A stretch of DNA of 64,000 nucleotides from Linnemannia schmuckeri (Eukaryota > Mortierellomycota > Mortierellomycetes > Mortierellales > Mortierellaceae), in contig JANATG010000004.1 of the NCBI GenBank assembly GCA_029449235.1, positions 496,001 to 560,000 of the forward strand. Direction: 5' to 3'. The notes beneath the pieces are model-generated. The model was not told the DNA's origin. It made no database searches and worked only from the letters and a program-made list of their open reading frames with translations. Of this stretch, positions 9,921 through 22,050 are shown piece by piece. Both the position numbers and the translations under genes were made by a program. The number at the start of each line of letters is the position of its first letter. Positions within the stretch are counted from its first letter, which is position 1.

Positions 9921-12900
9921 TTAAACGAAACGATCCATCTCGGCCTCCTCATCTTCCGACAAGCCAACGCGAGTGTACCCACCCGCGCCTGCAGAAGACC
10001 TCCTCCGGCCATTTTCGTTCGCGACGATTCTGCTCCAAAGGTCCTGGATCAATCCACCGAGCCCAAACAGCAATCCGAAAATACCGTTGCTACGGCCATA
10101 GGACGAGGAATGACCGTCAATATCGGGTTTCTTCCACATCTTGAGCAAAAGACTGGACGCAACCACACTGACGGACGAGAAGGCCATCAACAAACCGGCC
10201 ATCATTGGGTGGAGATGAAGGCCCCAGGGCAAGAAGATTCCCATCGCAAAGGGGACTCCGAGTAGGTTGTAGATACAGGCCCAAGCAAAGTTGTACCGAA
10301 TCCGACGGAAGATGGTGCGGCAGAGATCGACTGCTGCGACCACATCGGTCAGGTCCCCGCGCATGAGGACCATATCTGCAGCCTCCATCGCAATATCGGT
10401 GCCAGACACCAAAGCAATTCCAAGATCGGATTGGGCGAGGGCAGGAGAGTCGTTGATGCCATCTCCGATCATGGCGACACTGTGGCCTTGCTCTTGCATC
10501 TTGGTCACGATTTTGGTCTTGCCGCTGGGGGAGATGCCGGCGTGGACATCGTGGATGCCGCACTCGGAGGCGATGACTTGGGCAACAAGGGGTTGATCTC
10601 CTGTCACCATCGCGACTTGGATGCCCATCTGCTGCAGCTTGGCTACCGTGGCTGCGGCCTCGGGTTTGATCGTGTCTGCGAGGGCAATGAAGCCGACAAA
10701 GGATCCGTTCATGGCGACAAGGATAGTGGTTCGTCCAGCGCGCTCCTGGGTCATCTGGTCGTTGGCCAACGAAGAGGGAAGACGGATCTTGTGATCATCC
10801 AACCAGGATTTGTTTCCAATCACCACCCGGTACTTGTCCGAAGCATGAGTCACTGTACACTCAATACCCTGGCCTGTCGCAGATGTAAACTCGGACACGA
10901 CCGCGTCCAGCTTGGTCACCTTAAGCAGATCCTTGGCATACTCTCCGATTGCACGACCGAGAGGGTGCTCTGATGCCGACTCGGCGGCTCCAACGATCCT
11001 GAAAAAGTCTTGATCGCTCATTGTGTGGTTGAAGGATCCGTTCTCGAGGCCGGGCAGCAAAGTAGGAGATCCAGGTGACGTAGGCGATCCAGGGACATTG
11101 CCACTGCTGCTAGACTTGTACAAGTTCCAGCTGGCAACGACCAACTTTCCAACCGTCAGAGTTCCAGTCTTGTCAAAGACGACCTTGGTGACCTTGTGGG
11201 CAGCCTCGAGGGCGTTGCCGCTCTTGATTAGAATACCGTGCTGGGCACCGACACCCGTACCGACCATGACCGCAGTAGGAGTTGAAAGACCGAGGGCACA
11301 GGGGCAGGCGACAACAATGACCGAGATACAGAGCTTGAGACAGGCGACAAACTTGGATGGCTCGTGCATAAACATCATTGGCAACTTCTCCTCCACCATC
11401 GTATGCGAGATCACCATCCAGACCACAAAAGTCAGCAACGCCATGAGGATAACCGTGGGGACGAAATAACCTGCAATCTTGTCGGCGTACGCCTGGATGG
11501 GCGCCTTGGATGTCTGAGCATCCTCAACCAACTGAACAATCTGGGCCAGAGCAGTCTCGGATCCAACACGGACAGCCTCCATATCAAAGGTTCCCAGTCC
11601 GTTGACGGTGCCCCCAATGACCTGAGATCCTGCAGACTTGGTGATGGGCTCGACTTCTCCTGTGACCATGCTCTCGTCGACGGTTGACTGTCCGCTGACA
11701 ACGACTCCGTCCGTGGGGATCTTGTCTCCTGGGACAATCTTGATGATATCGCCCTTCTGCACCAGCTCCGAGGGGATCTTCTTCTCGGACTTGCGCTCAC
11801 CAGTCTTGGGGTCGATCACATAGATAGTGCAGGTCGAAGGGGTGAGACACATCAGCTTGGAAAGCGCCGCAGAGGTCTCGCCCTTGGCCATGTTCTCGAG
11901 GTACCGTCCAAAGGTAACAAACGTGATCAACATGCTGGAGGTGTCGAAAAAGACCGAAGCCTGGTGGTGCTGAGGGTCAAACATCGAGTAGAGGAGCGAA
12001 AAGGTCGAGAAAGTAAAAGCCGAGAGGGTGCCGAGGGAGATGAGGACGTCCATGGTGGCGACTCCGTGCTTCAAGGACTTATAGGCGCTGATGATGAACC
12101 GCATGCCGATACCAAACTGGACAGGAATGGTCAAGAAGAAGGCCAAAACATCGCCGAGGACGGTTCCAAAGAACAGAGGAATGTTGTAAATCGACTGACC
12201 CCAGGCAAACATAGGTAGGATCATCGAGATAACAAAAACGGGGAACGCAAACATAAAGCTGAAGATCAAGGCACTCCTCCACTCGGCAACCTCCTTTTTC
12301 CTGCCAAGCGACTCAATCTGGGCGGTCTGGGACTTTCCTGATAGCAAGGCGTCGAATCCCATGTCCTCGATCTTCTCAACAATATCGCGAACTCCTAGAA
12401 GAGTGTTGTCGTACTCGACCTTGGCGGCCTGCAAAGTCAGACTGACGTTGGCCGAGATAATTCCTGGGGTCTTGCGAAGCTCGCCCTCGATAGAGTTGAC
12501 ACAGCTGGCACAGGTCATTCCAAAGACCTGGAGGTCGACCTGGTCCTTTCGCTTTTCTACAATAGGTGAGGCCTCAAATCCAATATCGTCAATCAGGTCG
12601 GCAATCTCGCGCGGGGTCGTCTCGCCCTCGATGTACTCGATCGTGGCTCGCTCTGCCAGCAGGGCGACCTTGATTGAAACCAGACCGGGGGCGGTTTTAA
12701 GCGACTTTTCGATGGATGCCACGCAGGAGGCACAGGTCATGCCCTGGATCGACAACTGGGCCGACTTGACGGGTCCGTCTTTAAGAGCCTTGGAGAGTGT
12801 TGCATGCGAGGATGTCAGAGGGTGTTGTTTGCTCTTGAGGGTATCGGTGTTGCTGTTGTGCACGGTGGGTATGGGTGACCTGGGTGAGTTGGTATATTGC

Positions 12901-13382
12901 TGTTGTTGGGCGGCACTGAGGAGTCCTGCTGATGAAGGTTGTGGTGGTGGGGTTCCTGAAGAGACAATAGTCGAAGCATTTGATAAGGTTCCAGCAGCAG
13001 CAGCATCAATAAGGTCGAGGGGTTGGGTGTCAAAGGGAACATCGAATCCACAGTCCTCAATGGCCTCCTTGATCTGGCCTGGCTGGATAGTCGAAGGATC
13101 GTATTCGACCACGGCCTGTTCCTGCTTGAGCGAGACCTTGATATCCTTGACACCCGGCGAAGACGAGAGGACGGAGGTAATGGCATTGACACAGGACATG
13201 CAGGTCATCCCGATGACCGGCAGAGTGATCATTCCTGGGGTATGTTCCTGTTCTACTGATTGTGTCTCGTTGTTCTTGCTGCTGTTGTCCTTGGCAAGGG
13301 ATGCGTCGACCTTCTTTTCGAATTCGTCCCAGTCATCGACACCGTCGAACAGCAACAGATGCTCCTGATCCTGCGAAGCCAT
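9921..13382 (-). CDS. CCC2: Copper-transporting P1B-type ATPase (CCC2/ATP7-like)
   Basis: This is a single uninterrupted frame of 1153 residues. Three HMA copper-binding domains carry CxxC at 61-64 (GMTCMSCV), 217-220 and 291-294 (both GMTCASCV). The membrane core has the metal-site CPC at 693-695 (ACPCALGLSTPTA). The actuator motif is TGEVEPITK (about 574-582), the phosphorylation site D737 lies in DKTGTLT, the nucleotide-binding SEHPLG begins at 804, and the hinge is MIGDGINDSPAL (971-982). These define a Cu(I) pump that loads copper into the late secretory pathway for ferroxidases and similar enzymes, so Golgi placement follows from the family. Residues 120-205 are a Ser/Pro/Gln-rich linker between HMA1 and HMA2. 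The usual TGDN reads TGDQ (927-930). Absence of introns over 3.4 kb is unusual among the larger genes here. Confidence 0.95.
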   Translation of the reverse strand: MASQDQEHLLLFDGVDDWDEFEKKVDASLAKDNSSKNNETQSVEQEHTPGMITLPVIGMTCMSCVNAITSVLSSSPGVKDIKVSLKQEQAVVEYDPSTIQPGQIKEAIEDCGFDVPFDTQPLDLIDAAAAGTLSNASTIVSSGTPPPQPSSAGLLSAAQQQQYTNSPRSPIPTVHNSNTDTLKSKQHPLTSSHATLSKALKDGPVKSAQLSIQGMTCASCVASIEKSLKTAPGLVSIKVALLAERATIEYIEGETTPREIADLIDDIGFEASPIVEKRKDQVDLQVFGMTCASCVNSIEGELRKTPGIISANVSLTLQAAKVEYDNTLLGVRDIVEKIEDMGFDALLSGKSQTAQIESLGRKKEVAEWRSALIFSFMFAFPVFVISMILPMFAWGQSIYNIPLFFGTVLGDVLAFFLTIPVQFGIGMRFIISAYKSLKHGVATMDVLISLGTLSAFTFSTFSLLYSMFDPQHHQASVFFDTSSMLITFVTFGRYLENMAKGETSAALSKLMCLTPSTCTIYVIDPKTGERKSEKKIPSELVQKGDIIKIVPGDKIPTDGVVVSGQSTVDESMVTGEVEPITKSAGSQVIGGTVNGLGTFDMEAVRVGSETALAQIVQLVEDAQTSKAPIQAYADKIAGYFVPTVILMALLTFVVWMVISHTMVEEKLPMMFMHEPSKFVACLKLCISVIVVACPCALGLSTPTAVMVGTGVGAQHGILIKSGNALEAAHKVTKVVFDKTGTLTVGKLVVASWNLYKSSSSGNVPGSPTSPGSPTLLPGLENGSFNHTMSDQDFFRIVGAAESASEHPLGRAIGEYAKDLLKVTKLDAVVSEFTSATGQGIECTVTHASDKYRVVIGNKSWLDDHKIRLPSSLANDQMTQERAGRTTILVAMNGSFVGFIALADTIKPEAAATVAKLQQMGIQVAMVTGDQPLVAQVIASECGIHDVHAGISPSGKTKIVTKMQEQGHSVAMIGDGINDSPALAQSDLGIALVSGTDIAMEAADMVLMRGDLTDVVAAVDLCRTIFRRIRYNFAWACIYNLLGVPFAMGIFLPWGLHLHPMMAGLLMAFSSVSVVASSLLLKMWKKPDIDGHSSSYGRSNGIFGLLFGLGGLIQDLWSRIVANENGRRRSSAGAGGYTRVGLSEDEEAEMDRFV

Positions 13383-16228
13383 CTTTTTGTGTAGAGTTTG
13401 AGTAGGTTGAGAAGGTAGTTGTTCCTGAATGAGTTGAGGGTGGTGGGTCTAGGTAAAAGGTGTTCGTTAAGAGTGGTGAGTTATTATGTTCTCTTTAAGT
13501 GTGAGGTTGTGACCAGTTCGGGTAGTAAGTTGGTTTTGACTGTGTCAGTGGTGCCACGAGCACACCTCGCCCGCTTAGTTACTCGCTGGCAGAAGCGTAG
13601 TGCTTTTTACAACAAGAACGACAAACAATACAGTAGACATAAAAAGAAACAGCAACGAGAACAGCAAAGCAAAGAAGAAGGGGAAAAGGTGATGATGATG
13701 GTGATGATGATTGATTCCTATCTGCACTTACAACAGTGAACACAGACAAAAGGAGAGGAGAGGAGGGGTCTTTATAAGCCACAGAGGGAGTAGAGGAGAG
13801 AGTGGGAGAGATGGCCGTTGAGGAGGGAGGGAGGGGGGGGATGAGGAAGAGTGGAGTGAGAGTGAGAATGAGGGATGAGGAGTAGAGGGATGAGTTGAAT
13901 GAAAGAGGAGTGGGGAAAGTTGATAAGTGAAGAGAGAAAAGATACGGAGAAAAGGAAAAGGAGCAAGAAGGACGGGGTTAGAGGTGATAAAGTTTTTTTT
14001 TCCTTCTTTGGTTTGATCACTTATTAATGCGGTGATTATTATTAAACTGATGGTTCATGTTGAACTGAAACCCAACGGCTGCCATCAAGTGGATCCCACA
14101 TTCTCTCTAGCTTTTGCTGCCCCTGAACAAACAGAACCATCATCACTCACCACCCACACCACTCAACGGTCGACCCAGGTTCCCCCGGTCACTCTATGTT
14201 GACAGCTGTCTAAAGCGGACAAGATTTAAACGAGGACAGTACCTTTATTCATCTCTCTTCTACTCGAACTCCCTCTTTCTCATACTTTTGTGCTTTTCTT
14301 CTTTTTGTTTTATTTGTTTGTTCTAGCCCATCGAGATATATCCTTGTTCCTGACTGCAAGAGACAAATCCACACAGACACAACAGTACCAGTAGTACCAT
14401 CGCATTAGTACTGGAATTGGACTCAGAAGGCAAGAAAAAAAAAAGGAGTACCTTCCCTTCTCTTCCCTCGACCCCCTTCTCTTCCCTCAACCCTTACGAG
14501 AAAAGAGTCCCAGTCCAGCCTGGCTCCCCTTGTTTCTCTCCGCAAAAAAGTATGTCAAAACCAAGCCTGTCAAAAAATACTAATCTTCAGCAAACGTTCA
14601 TTAGGGGTAGAGGCTAGGCTCATTTGCATTGATGGAGATAGCATCTGAGCGGAGAAATAAATATCAAAAACAAAAGATGCTCTCTTCCCATGCTCTGAAT
14701 CCCCCTGTCTACCTGTTGTTCATGCCCAGGAGTGCTTTATCCCGACCCGATTCTTTTTCTCTCGTGCACCCCCTTTTCCTTCCATTTTCTTCAGTTCTCG
14801 CATCCCTCACTTCCTCCGCACAACAACATCTTTCTCGTTCTCTATCTCCTTTTGTTTTGGCATGATGTCCCAGTCGTGCCTCTGCATGGACTTCCCTCCC
14901 GACCCATCCCATACAGCAGCACAAAGCTGCCGCTATCATTGTTGTTTATTTCTTCCGCTGTTGTTTATTTCTTCCACTCTCACTTTTTTTCCCCTTGCTT
15001 TGCTCATCTCACCAACAAATGAAATTAAATTTTAATTGCGCCCTTGCTTCTGAACAGTCTGGACGTTTCATAGTGGTTTAGCCCTAATCTCTCTCTCGAT
15101 TGCCCTCTACCCTCACGTACCTTCCCATACCTTCGTGGATCCATTTTAAGGCTTTGAGCACATTTGTTTATTCATATCTCGGTTCTCTCTTGTTTCTTCC
15201 AAAGAGCTTTATGTGCCCTGCTTATAAAGACGAGGAGCTTTATGAGTTGATGGATAGATGACGTCCTTGGGTGCGCCACATCGTCAAAGGACAAGGCATT
15301 ACTGGAACAAGCGATGGATTACGATCGATTGCGAGGCGAGCTACTAGTGGTCTTTTGTTTGTTTGTCTTTTTTTGCTCGGACACCGAAACACGGACACAG
15401 GAAAAGTGAGATCGTTCAGGAAAACAAAAAAGACGCTTGAGCCGCCTGTTACTTGTTTGTTGGTTCCCCATGAACCTGTCAAGCAAGCATGGACCCACTG
15501 CGATTCTTCCTTGACTACTTTGAGCTTGGACTACAAGGACGCCTCTCTTCCTCATCTCAATAACTGACCGATTTTGGCGCCATCTTGCCTTTTGAACGGG
15601 AGCAACGTTCAGCATTCACGCAGCATCAAATTGCGCGGGATATATTTCAATGCAGGGCCGGCATTTGTACGACCAAGGAGGGTGGGTTTCACACAAATGC
15701 GACCAGAAGCATCCCTTTCGAGACACTGCAGCGAGTAAAAAAAAAATCATAAGGAGCGGTGTTCTGAGCAAAGCAATTGACAATCTCCAATTGACGCCTG
15801 CTACGCGAAAAAGGGTACCTTTATGGTACCAACACATGGCGCCTATACTATCAGTCAGTCGTATTATGGGAATATGTGCCAAAATGCTATAATTTCTTAA
15901 TAAAAAAGAGTGAGTTGATCTGAAGAGACAATGCAAATCGTTGATGCTATGGTTCCCTCTTTGCAAAGCTCTTTTTGTTGATGTAATCCTTTGAGGCGAC
16001 GCGTAATACAAAAAAAAAGAGTAAGGAAAGGAAAGGACGACCAAAGGGTAAACGGTAAGGACAGACGAAAGGGAAGGCGAAAAATAAAGCAAGTCGAGCA
16101 AAAGTGAAAAGTCGTTCAATAATAAGCAACAAGAAGAGAAGTGAAAACAAATTCTTTTTAATATGACAATTTGTAATTGATTGGTAACAATGCGATAAAA
16201 AAAAGTTTTTTGTGGTCGTCATTGCAGA
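13383..16228. other. Upstream region of CCC2 and gene-free spacer
   Basis: The first part should contain the CCC2 promoter and leader. The remainder, about 14.0-16.2 kb, holds CT-rich and AT-rich stretches and scattered open frames, none with recognisable motifs. I find no RNA gene. The 15.6-16.1 kb minus-strand frame of 167 codons has no family look and mixed codon use, and was not called. Confidence 0.5.
13771..13776 (-). promoter_or_regulatory. TATA box candidate upstream of CCC2
   Basis: A TATAAA on the minus strand lies 389 bp upstream of the CCC2 start, preceding a CT-rich segment. The position is plausible for a gene with a long leader, but no transcript start is known. Confidence 0.3.
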
Positions 16229-19200
16229 TTATTCTTCCTCGTCGGTAGCATAAGAATCGTCGATGGAATCGGCCGACAAATATAAATCTTCGGTAGTGTT
16301 GCCATACAAAAGCGAATCATCGGTAGCATCGTCTGACGAAGATTAATCATCAGTAGAGGAAAAAAACTGTGAGATTCTTCAGAAACATCCGTTGAATAAA
16401 AACCAGTGGAGGTGTCGATAGTAGAAGAAATAGATGAGGATAATGAATCGACGGCTCCGCTGAATGAAGCAGATACATCTGTTACCCATGCTGCTGAAGC
16501 GGTCTCCGATTAGGCGAGCTGGGACCGACTGTATCGACAAGGATGGCATCATGTGGGCTAACACGTTGTAATCAACGCTCTAATCAGCCGGAGTCACACT
16601 ATGGCATTTTCTCTTCAACCCTCCACATGCGAGTTGATCTATCCAGGCATGAGTAACAAACTCGAACTTGTTGGGTCGCCAACTGATGCTTACGACGTCA
16701 TCTAAGAATCCTTCCGTGGCCGCTGTACATCTTTGATCCGCTGGCGCTTCGTCCGAAGTAAATCTCCACAAACGAATCATGTTCTTATGTCCAGTGAGAA
16801 CCCATTGATTTCAGGAGGAGATGACATAGCACGACGGCATCACATCCTGCTGTAAAATGCATCGGGATTTCTCATCATGCCCCTCGCAGATTCGAATGCC
16901 TCGTCCGTATGACAGGAAACCTACTGGCGCCTCACTGACAAATATGCCACGAATTAACTGTCATGAGGGTCACGCTGGATAATCACTTGGCTCTCGCTTG
17001 TCTCCACTTGCCAGATTTAGAGCTCTCATTTGAGCAGCCAACTATCATCTCAAGACCACTTGCAGAAAATGCCAAACTCCCAATGTAGTTACTGTGTCTA
17101 CCAAATGTGTGTTCAATTTTGCCGGAGCGAGTGTCCCATAGTAGAACTTTACGTTCGTCACCACCGGAAGCAATCCGCTTGCTGCATAGTAAGAAAGCCA
17201 CACTCTTCACCTTGAACCTATAACCGAGAAAAACACTCTCAAGAATTCCAGTACGAGCTCACCATACTATCACATTGTTCTCATAGGCACCTGCGGCAAT
17301 CTGAAGATTATCGGGGGAGTATGTAGCACAGCTTACTCCATCCTCTCGATGGCGGCGATCAGGATGAACTAGATCAAGACTTAACTCCCTAGTGTTTGCG
17401 TTGGGTTGCCGGACAGATCCTTTTTCACTGCCAGAGGCGAGGTACCGTTCGTCCGGAGAGTACGACACAATTATTCCTGGCTCGGAAGTTCCGTAAGAGT
17501 CGGGACTATTGTCAATGGAACTAATGTCCTACAAACGCACGGTGCCATCATCGTTTGTTGAAACGATTCGCGATCCGTCTGGAGAGAATACATTGGCGAT
17601 GACGACGTCCAGATGGCCAGTGAATGTGCACATGAACGCTCCGGTAAGGTATCCCATAGCTTTACCAAGTTGTCATAACTGGACGACGCGATCAATTGAC
17701 AGTTTGTTGAAAATTGGACACTTGTAATGAATTGATCATGGCCTTTCCAGCTGACCTCTGTTCAAAGAGCCGGCTCCTAACGTAGCAACAATCCATTACC
17801 GTCACCCAAAACGATTCGCTGGCTGTCTGGTGAGTAAGCAAGGTATCTTTATTGCTGTTCATCTATTTTTGATCTCAGCACAGGCCCTCCAGTATCTGTG
17901 CCAAAAACTCGTATTATTTCATAGTGATTGCAAAGTGCAAGGTTTGCCACATCTGGCGAATAGGCAATACTGGTGTATATTTTGGAGCGTTTGGTCAACG
18001 TGAAGGCAGCTGTTCCGGTCTGGAGGGCCCAGAGTACCACCGTTCCTTCGTAGTCGGCTGATGCAACCTGTTTGCCGGAGGGTGCAAACGCCACCGCTCT
18101 CACTTCGTGGGTGTGTTCCTTCAGAATAAAGTCAGTCAATCTGGTCTCAAAATTCCATATCCGTATTTTCCATTCAGAACCGCCAGAGAGAAGTTGCTGG
18201 CTTGTTGGTGAATAGACGAGACCGTAAACGGCTACACGGTGGCCAAGAAACGCATAAATCGTTGACCAGGTTGCCGTGTCATAAATATAAATTTGTCCCT
18301 GCTTTAGGACTACTTCAAGCGACGGTCCGTCGGACGAGAAAGTGTACGCCTCCACGTCTCCAGACTCTTTCAGGTACGGCAGCTCTCCAAACTGGATCCT
18401 ATCCAGTTGCGCTCTACTGAAATCCACTTGTCGAATCTATGCTATGGTAAAAGTGACGGGTGTCAAGTCGAGATCCTGCAGCAACGCGGAGTCGAACTGT
18501 CCAGCTGTGAGATCGGCTCTTGGGATGCGGATACTTCGAAGATCAGCCCCATCGAATCGAACGCCTGCTCTCACCAGGATCATGATGCGTTGGCTGAGGC
18601 TTGAGTGGCGAGCATCCTTCCTGGACAACGCAATGAGCGCGAGAAGACACTCTTTAAAGCCGGACTGAACTTGGACACGCTCGGCGAGAAACTGAACAAT
18701 CGACGGCTCAGAGACAAGACTCTTCTTAACAGCGGATGCTCGGCAACAGGAGAAGACACACTGTCAGCTTCAGAATAAATGTGCGGAGTAAATTCGCCGT
18801 TGTCCTTGACAGGGTCCCAAACGACACAGGCAAAGAAGTACTCCAGAATGGATCGGTGGACGAAGCAATACTGGTTGCTGGCACAACTCAACAAACTGAC
18901 ACCTCTGAGAAGTGATCTCTGGGGGTCGGAACCAAAGAAGCCAGCCTTCTATGTTACCTTGTCCTGTCTGTTAGAATATTCGACGAAAGGTCGACCGTCC
19001 TGTTCCTAAAAGATTGCTGCCGCCAGATTCATTTAAAAGACGAACCCACTCTACACAAATCCGTCCACAAGAAGGACCTCCAGCGCCTCGTATCTATCGT
19101 CCCTCAACGCTTAGCCCTGCAGGCAGCGTTTGTTGGCCTCTAACCAACGGTTGACAAGTGTGTCGTAGAGCTCAACCCGAGTAACACGGAGTTTTGCGTG

Positions 19201-20113
19201 ATTGGCCTTGTTCTTGACAACTGATGGGAAGGCTTCCAGCGCAAGAGTCAATGGGAAAGAGTTTCCGATCAGGCCCATGAGACTGGGGATAGTTACCTGC
19301 TCGTCCATGTAGTCCTCCTTGACCCAAGTTCGTGGTACGAGTGGGATGAACTTTTCAACATACAGCTCGATCTGATCCTTGGAGAAGGGTACGATGACAG
19401 CTTCTTGAAAAAGATTAGCTGAAGCGGTGATATGGTCCAGTTGGGCTTGGAGAGGAGCAGCCTCGATAGTCCAGTCCGAGGTATTGAGTTCGGCAAGTGA
19501 TGAGTATCTTGAATTCCCACTGCCCAGATCGATTGAAGAGGTTGGTGGTGTGAAGTTTGGAGATGAGCTGGCTCTCATCGTAGTCATCGCAGATTAACAA
19601 GAGCTGACGGTGCTGCTTAAGATCCCAAATTTGCTCCTCAGAAAAGTCGGCAGTCCTAACCTACTTGGCAGCCAGATCCTTGTCCGGTCGGTCGATGGCT
19701 GGAAGGTTGATGAAGAGCGGGATACGTCCTCCGGACCGATAGTCTCGCCAGAGTTAGTTCTCCAGATGTTGATTGAATGTCGATTTGCTGGCTCCGGAGT
19801 TGCCCAGAATCAGCATGGCTTGGCCATAGCTTGCCAAAAACTCCTTGACCTTGTCGGTGAGGGAGAAAAGCGTGTTGTCCAGCGCTTGTAGGCTTGGCTT
19901 GACCATCGGAGCAATGTACACGGCTTGAGTGTACTCAAGTAGTTTGTTTTTCTTCAGTCTGAGCAGCGCATCTTCGACTGAAGCAAGCTCATCCATCTCG
20001 ACTAAGACATTTCCAAACTTTGCTGGGCAGTCAAGTTGCAACAAACTGCGCTTGCCGTCGCTGGTCAGCTTCTGAATGTTCTTAGTTTCCTGTACATCCA
20101 AAGGGGATGACAT
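16229..20113 (-). pseudogene. Decayed NACHT-pentapeptide-WD40 (STAND/NLR-like) gene
   Basis: One ancestral gene can be followed on the minus strand through many breaks. It starts at 20113 (MSSPLDVQETKNIQKL). A NACHT-type P-loop reads LILGNSGASKST, where the canonical GAGKST glycine is Ser. An in-frame TAA follows at 19756-19754 and a TAG at 19663-19661. The frame then continues with a Walker B-like LLLICDDYDES and ITCRTQYLG. It next shifts and encodes a helical segment to 19111. Further fragments give pentapeptide repeats (about 18560-18440; ADLRSIRIPRADL), then WD40 blades (18427-17849, about 17690-16990; for example VRAVAFAPSGKQVASADYEG). The C-terminus is an acidic Ser/Asp-rich tail ending near 16229. 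Such proteins are signal-transducing ATPases linked to recognition or heterokaryon-type responses in fungi. At least six stops or frameshifts make an intact product unlikely. Confidence 0.75.
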
Positions 20114-20903
20114 GGTGAGTTTATGTGCATTACCTACTCTCTTTCCTTTCTCTGTCGGGTTGTAATTATAATGTCCTTTGCACCAACTTTCCTCCTCTAA
20201 AGACGAGAACTGATTTCGCTTAGAACACAGTTCCTCAATGTTCTACTCGTACTCGCTGGTAAGGCATCTGTTTTATTCCCCTGTCCTCTCTTTCTTTCGT
20301 CTGGTACAAACACAACCAGTTGTTTTGGTTGCTTCGGTCATACTTATTTGTAGCATCTTTTATCTTGTAGGATCCACTACACGACAATGTCGTATATCAC
20401 GGTGATTGCTCTTGTAGACAAGTAAACGTAAGGGAATAGACAAACGGAAACACGGGTTTAGTTCGCTTGATTGTAAAGCGCTGTCTGGAACGTTGCCGCC
20501 TATTTTTTTGTGGAGAATAATGAAAAAATGACTTACCATGACCACCATATGATGAGTTCAACTTGTGGTAGGTTGTAGCATTACACACAAACACAAATCA
20601 GATAAAGATAACAGAGTGTTAGCAAGTCAGAATCAACATGCACAGGGCGAACGAACTTAATTGCATCCAGCACCACACTATCCTTACCATCCCCCAAGTG
20701 AACAATATTCTTTCCTCTCTCCCTCCTTCCTCCATCTCTCCTTTGCTGTAGCTCTCAACGCGTCAAATAAACTATGCAAACAAAAAAAAGCCAGTTCTGC
20801 ATGAAAATTTTGGCGGCGTTGAAGTAAAAAAGTCAACATTCGAAGCCGACATCATGCAACATTTCTGACACAAAAACTCATTCACAAACATCCAGGAACG
20901 ATC
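20114..20903. other. Spacer upstream of the NLR-like pseudogene
   Basis: No gene is seen. The stretch would have been the promoter side of the decayed NLR-like gene. It is AT-rich, with CT-rich patches around 20250-20310 and 20700-20750. Confidence 0.45.
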
Positions 20904-21448
20904 ATGTCGATCCCCTCGACCACCAACACGAGAAGCAACCAGAACTTGGCGGTCAACAACAACAACTACGTCGTTAACATGCCCATGGCTATGTCCTAGG
21001 ATGTCCACATTGATTCTTTCGACCCTCCACTCCAGCTGGTGTAGGTCCAGACATGATGACACACCCATACTAGGCGCCCTCACCAGTCTCCTCGCCGACG
21101 CAGTGGGCTCAGCTATTGACGACTCCTTTACCACCACCGTCTACACAGAGAGCTAGTCATCCCGCATCCGACCTCCCATCCGTCGCTCAGTACCTCCTGG
21201 TCAAAATCGAGACGTTGAAAACTGATATCACCAAGGCCTCTCACAACTTTCGAGTGGTGAAATCTCAGCTAAACCTTACCCCCTCAGAGCACATGGTCGC
21301 ACTGTCGCTGCGTCTGCAGAAAGTTCTTGACATATTGAAACAACTCGCAACAGCGACCATTACCGCGGCGACGACGGCCAGGCTGTGGCTTGCGGGCCGA
21401 CTTTCTGAGACTTGCATTGAACCGCAACAGTTGTTCGAAGTGTACTAG
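20904..21448 (+). pseudogene. Decayed reading frame of unknown identity
   Basis: Coding-like text is spread over shifted frames on the plus strand. From the ATG at 20904 it reads to MAMS and hits a stop. It continues as DVHIDSFDPPLQLV to a second stop. After a frame change it reads TPILGALTSLLADAVGSAID to another stop. After another change, about 21160-21300 reads IETLKTDITKASHNFRVVKS with helical character. The C-rich codons and soluble helical pattern suggest a former gene. No family is recognised. Several breaks within 550 bp argue against function. Confidence 0.35.
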
Positions 21449-22024
21449 CCCGCGTTGCAAGAGGAGGGTCTGCGTTTGCTTACACTTGTGCGCAATAATG
21501 CTTAGCAGCGGGGGCAAAGACCATGAGCTAGCAGGCCTTGGCGGTTCCCAGATGAGTTTGGATGATGTAGTCTCTCGTTTGGTTGGGCTGGTCGTTTTAT
21601 TATTTGGCTTTGGACCTCTCTTTCCTTTCTCATTACCCACAGTGCCTACTTTTCGTGTGTACTTTTTTAGTGAACACATCGTTGTGATCTATAGATCACT
21701 CTACGCTGGACTCTTTGGCCAACCACAAGGGGTGCTTGCCAGACATAAACAGTCTACGTTACTTATATACCTGCCTCCATGCTCTTCGTACTCGAGTCTT
21801 TTATGACCTTTTACACTTCTCTTTGTCTGTACAATGTCTTCCCAACATTATACTTTCCTAGGCCTTACTTCCCGATTCTTTTTCAATTGCACTTTTGCAC
21901 TTTACATTATACCCCTTCACTATGCTTCCTCATCGACCAATAAAAGCTCAAAGAAAATGACCACGATCTGTTGCTCCGAACAGCACTCGCCTCTGGATAT
22001 AATTTTGGTGGCGAAAAAAAAGAG
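21449..22024. other. Spacer in the pseudogene-rich island
   Basis: No gene is supported. The open frame at 21834-22031 is AT-rich, lacks a recognisable motif and runs into the TATA-like sequence at 22025, so it was not called. Confidence 0.45.
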
Positions 22025-22033
22025 TATATAAAA
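22025..22033 (+). promoter_or_regulatory. TATA box candidate of a decayed small gene
   Basis: TATATAAAA on the plus strand stands about 30-40 bp before the decayed secreted-protein frame described next. The spacing is right for a core promoter. Confidence 0.35.
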
Positions 22034-22050
22034 GACCTCCATTCGCCGAT

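Noticed and set aside
12361..13368. 335-codon plus-strand frame
   Set aside because: It is an antisense shadow of the CCC2 N-terminal half, which has clear HMA domains on the minus strand.
15616..16119. 167-codon minus-strand frame
   Set aside because: Mixed amino-acid use without motifs, no conserved pattern, and the opposite strand is equally open in places.
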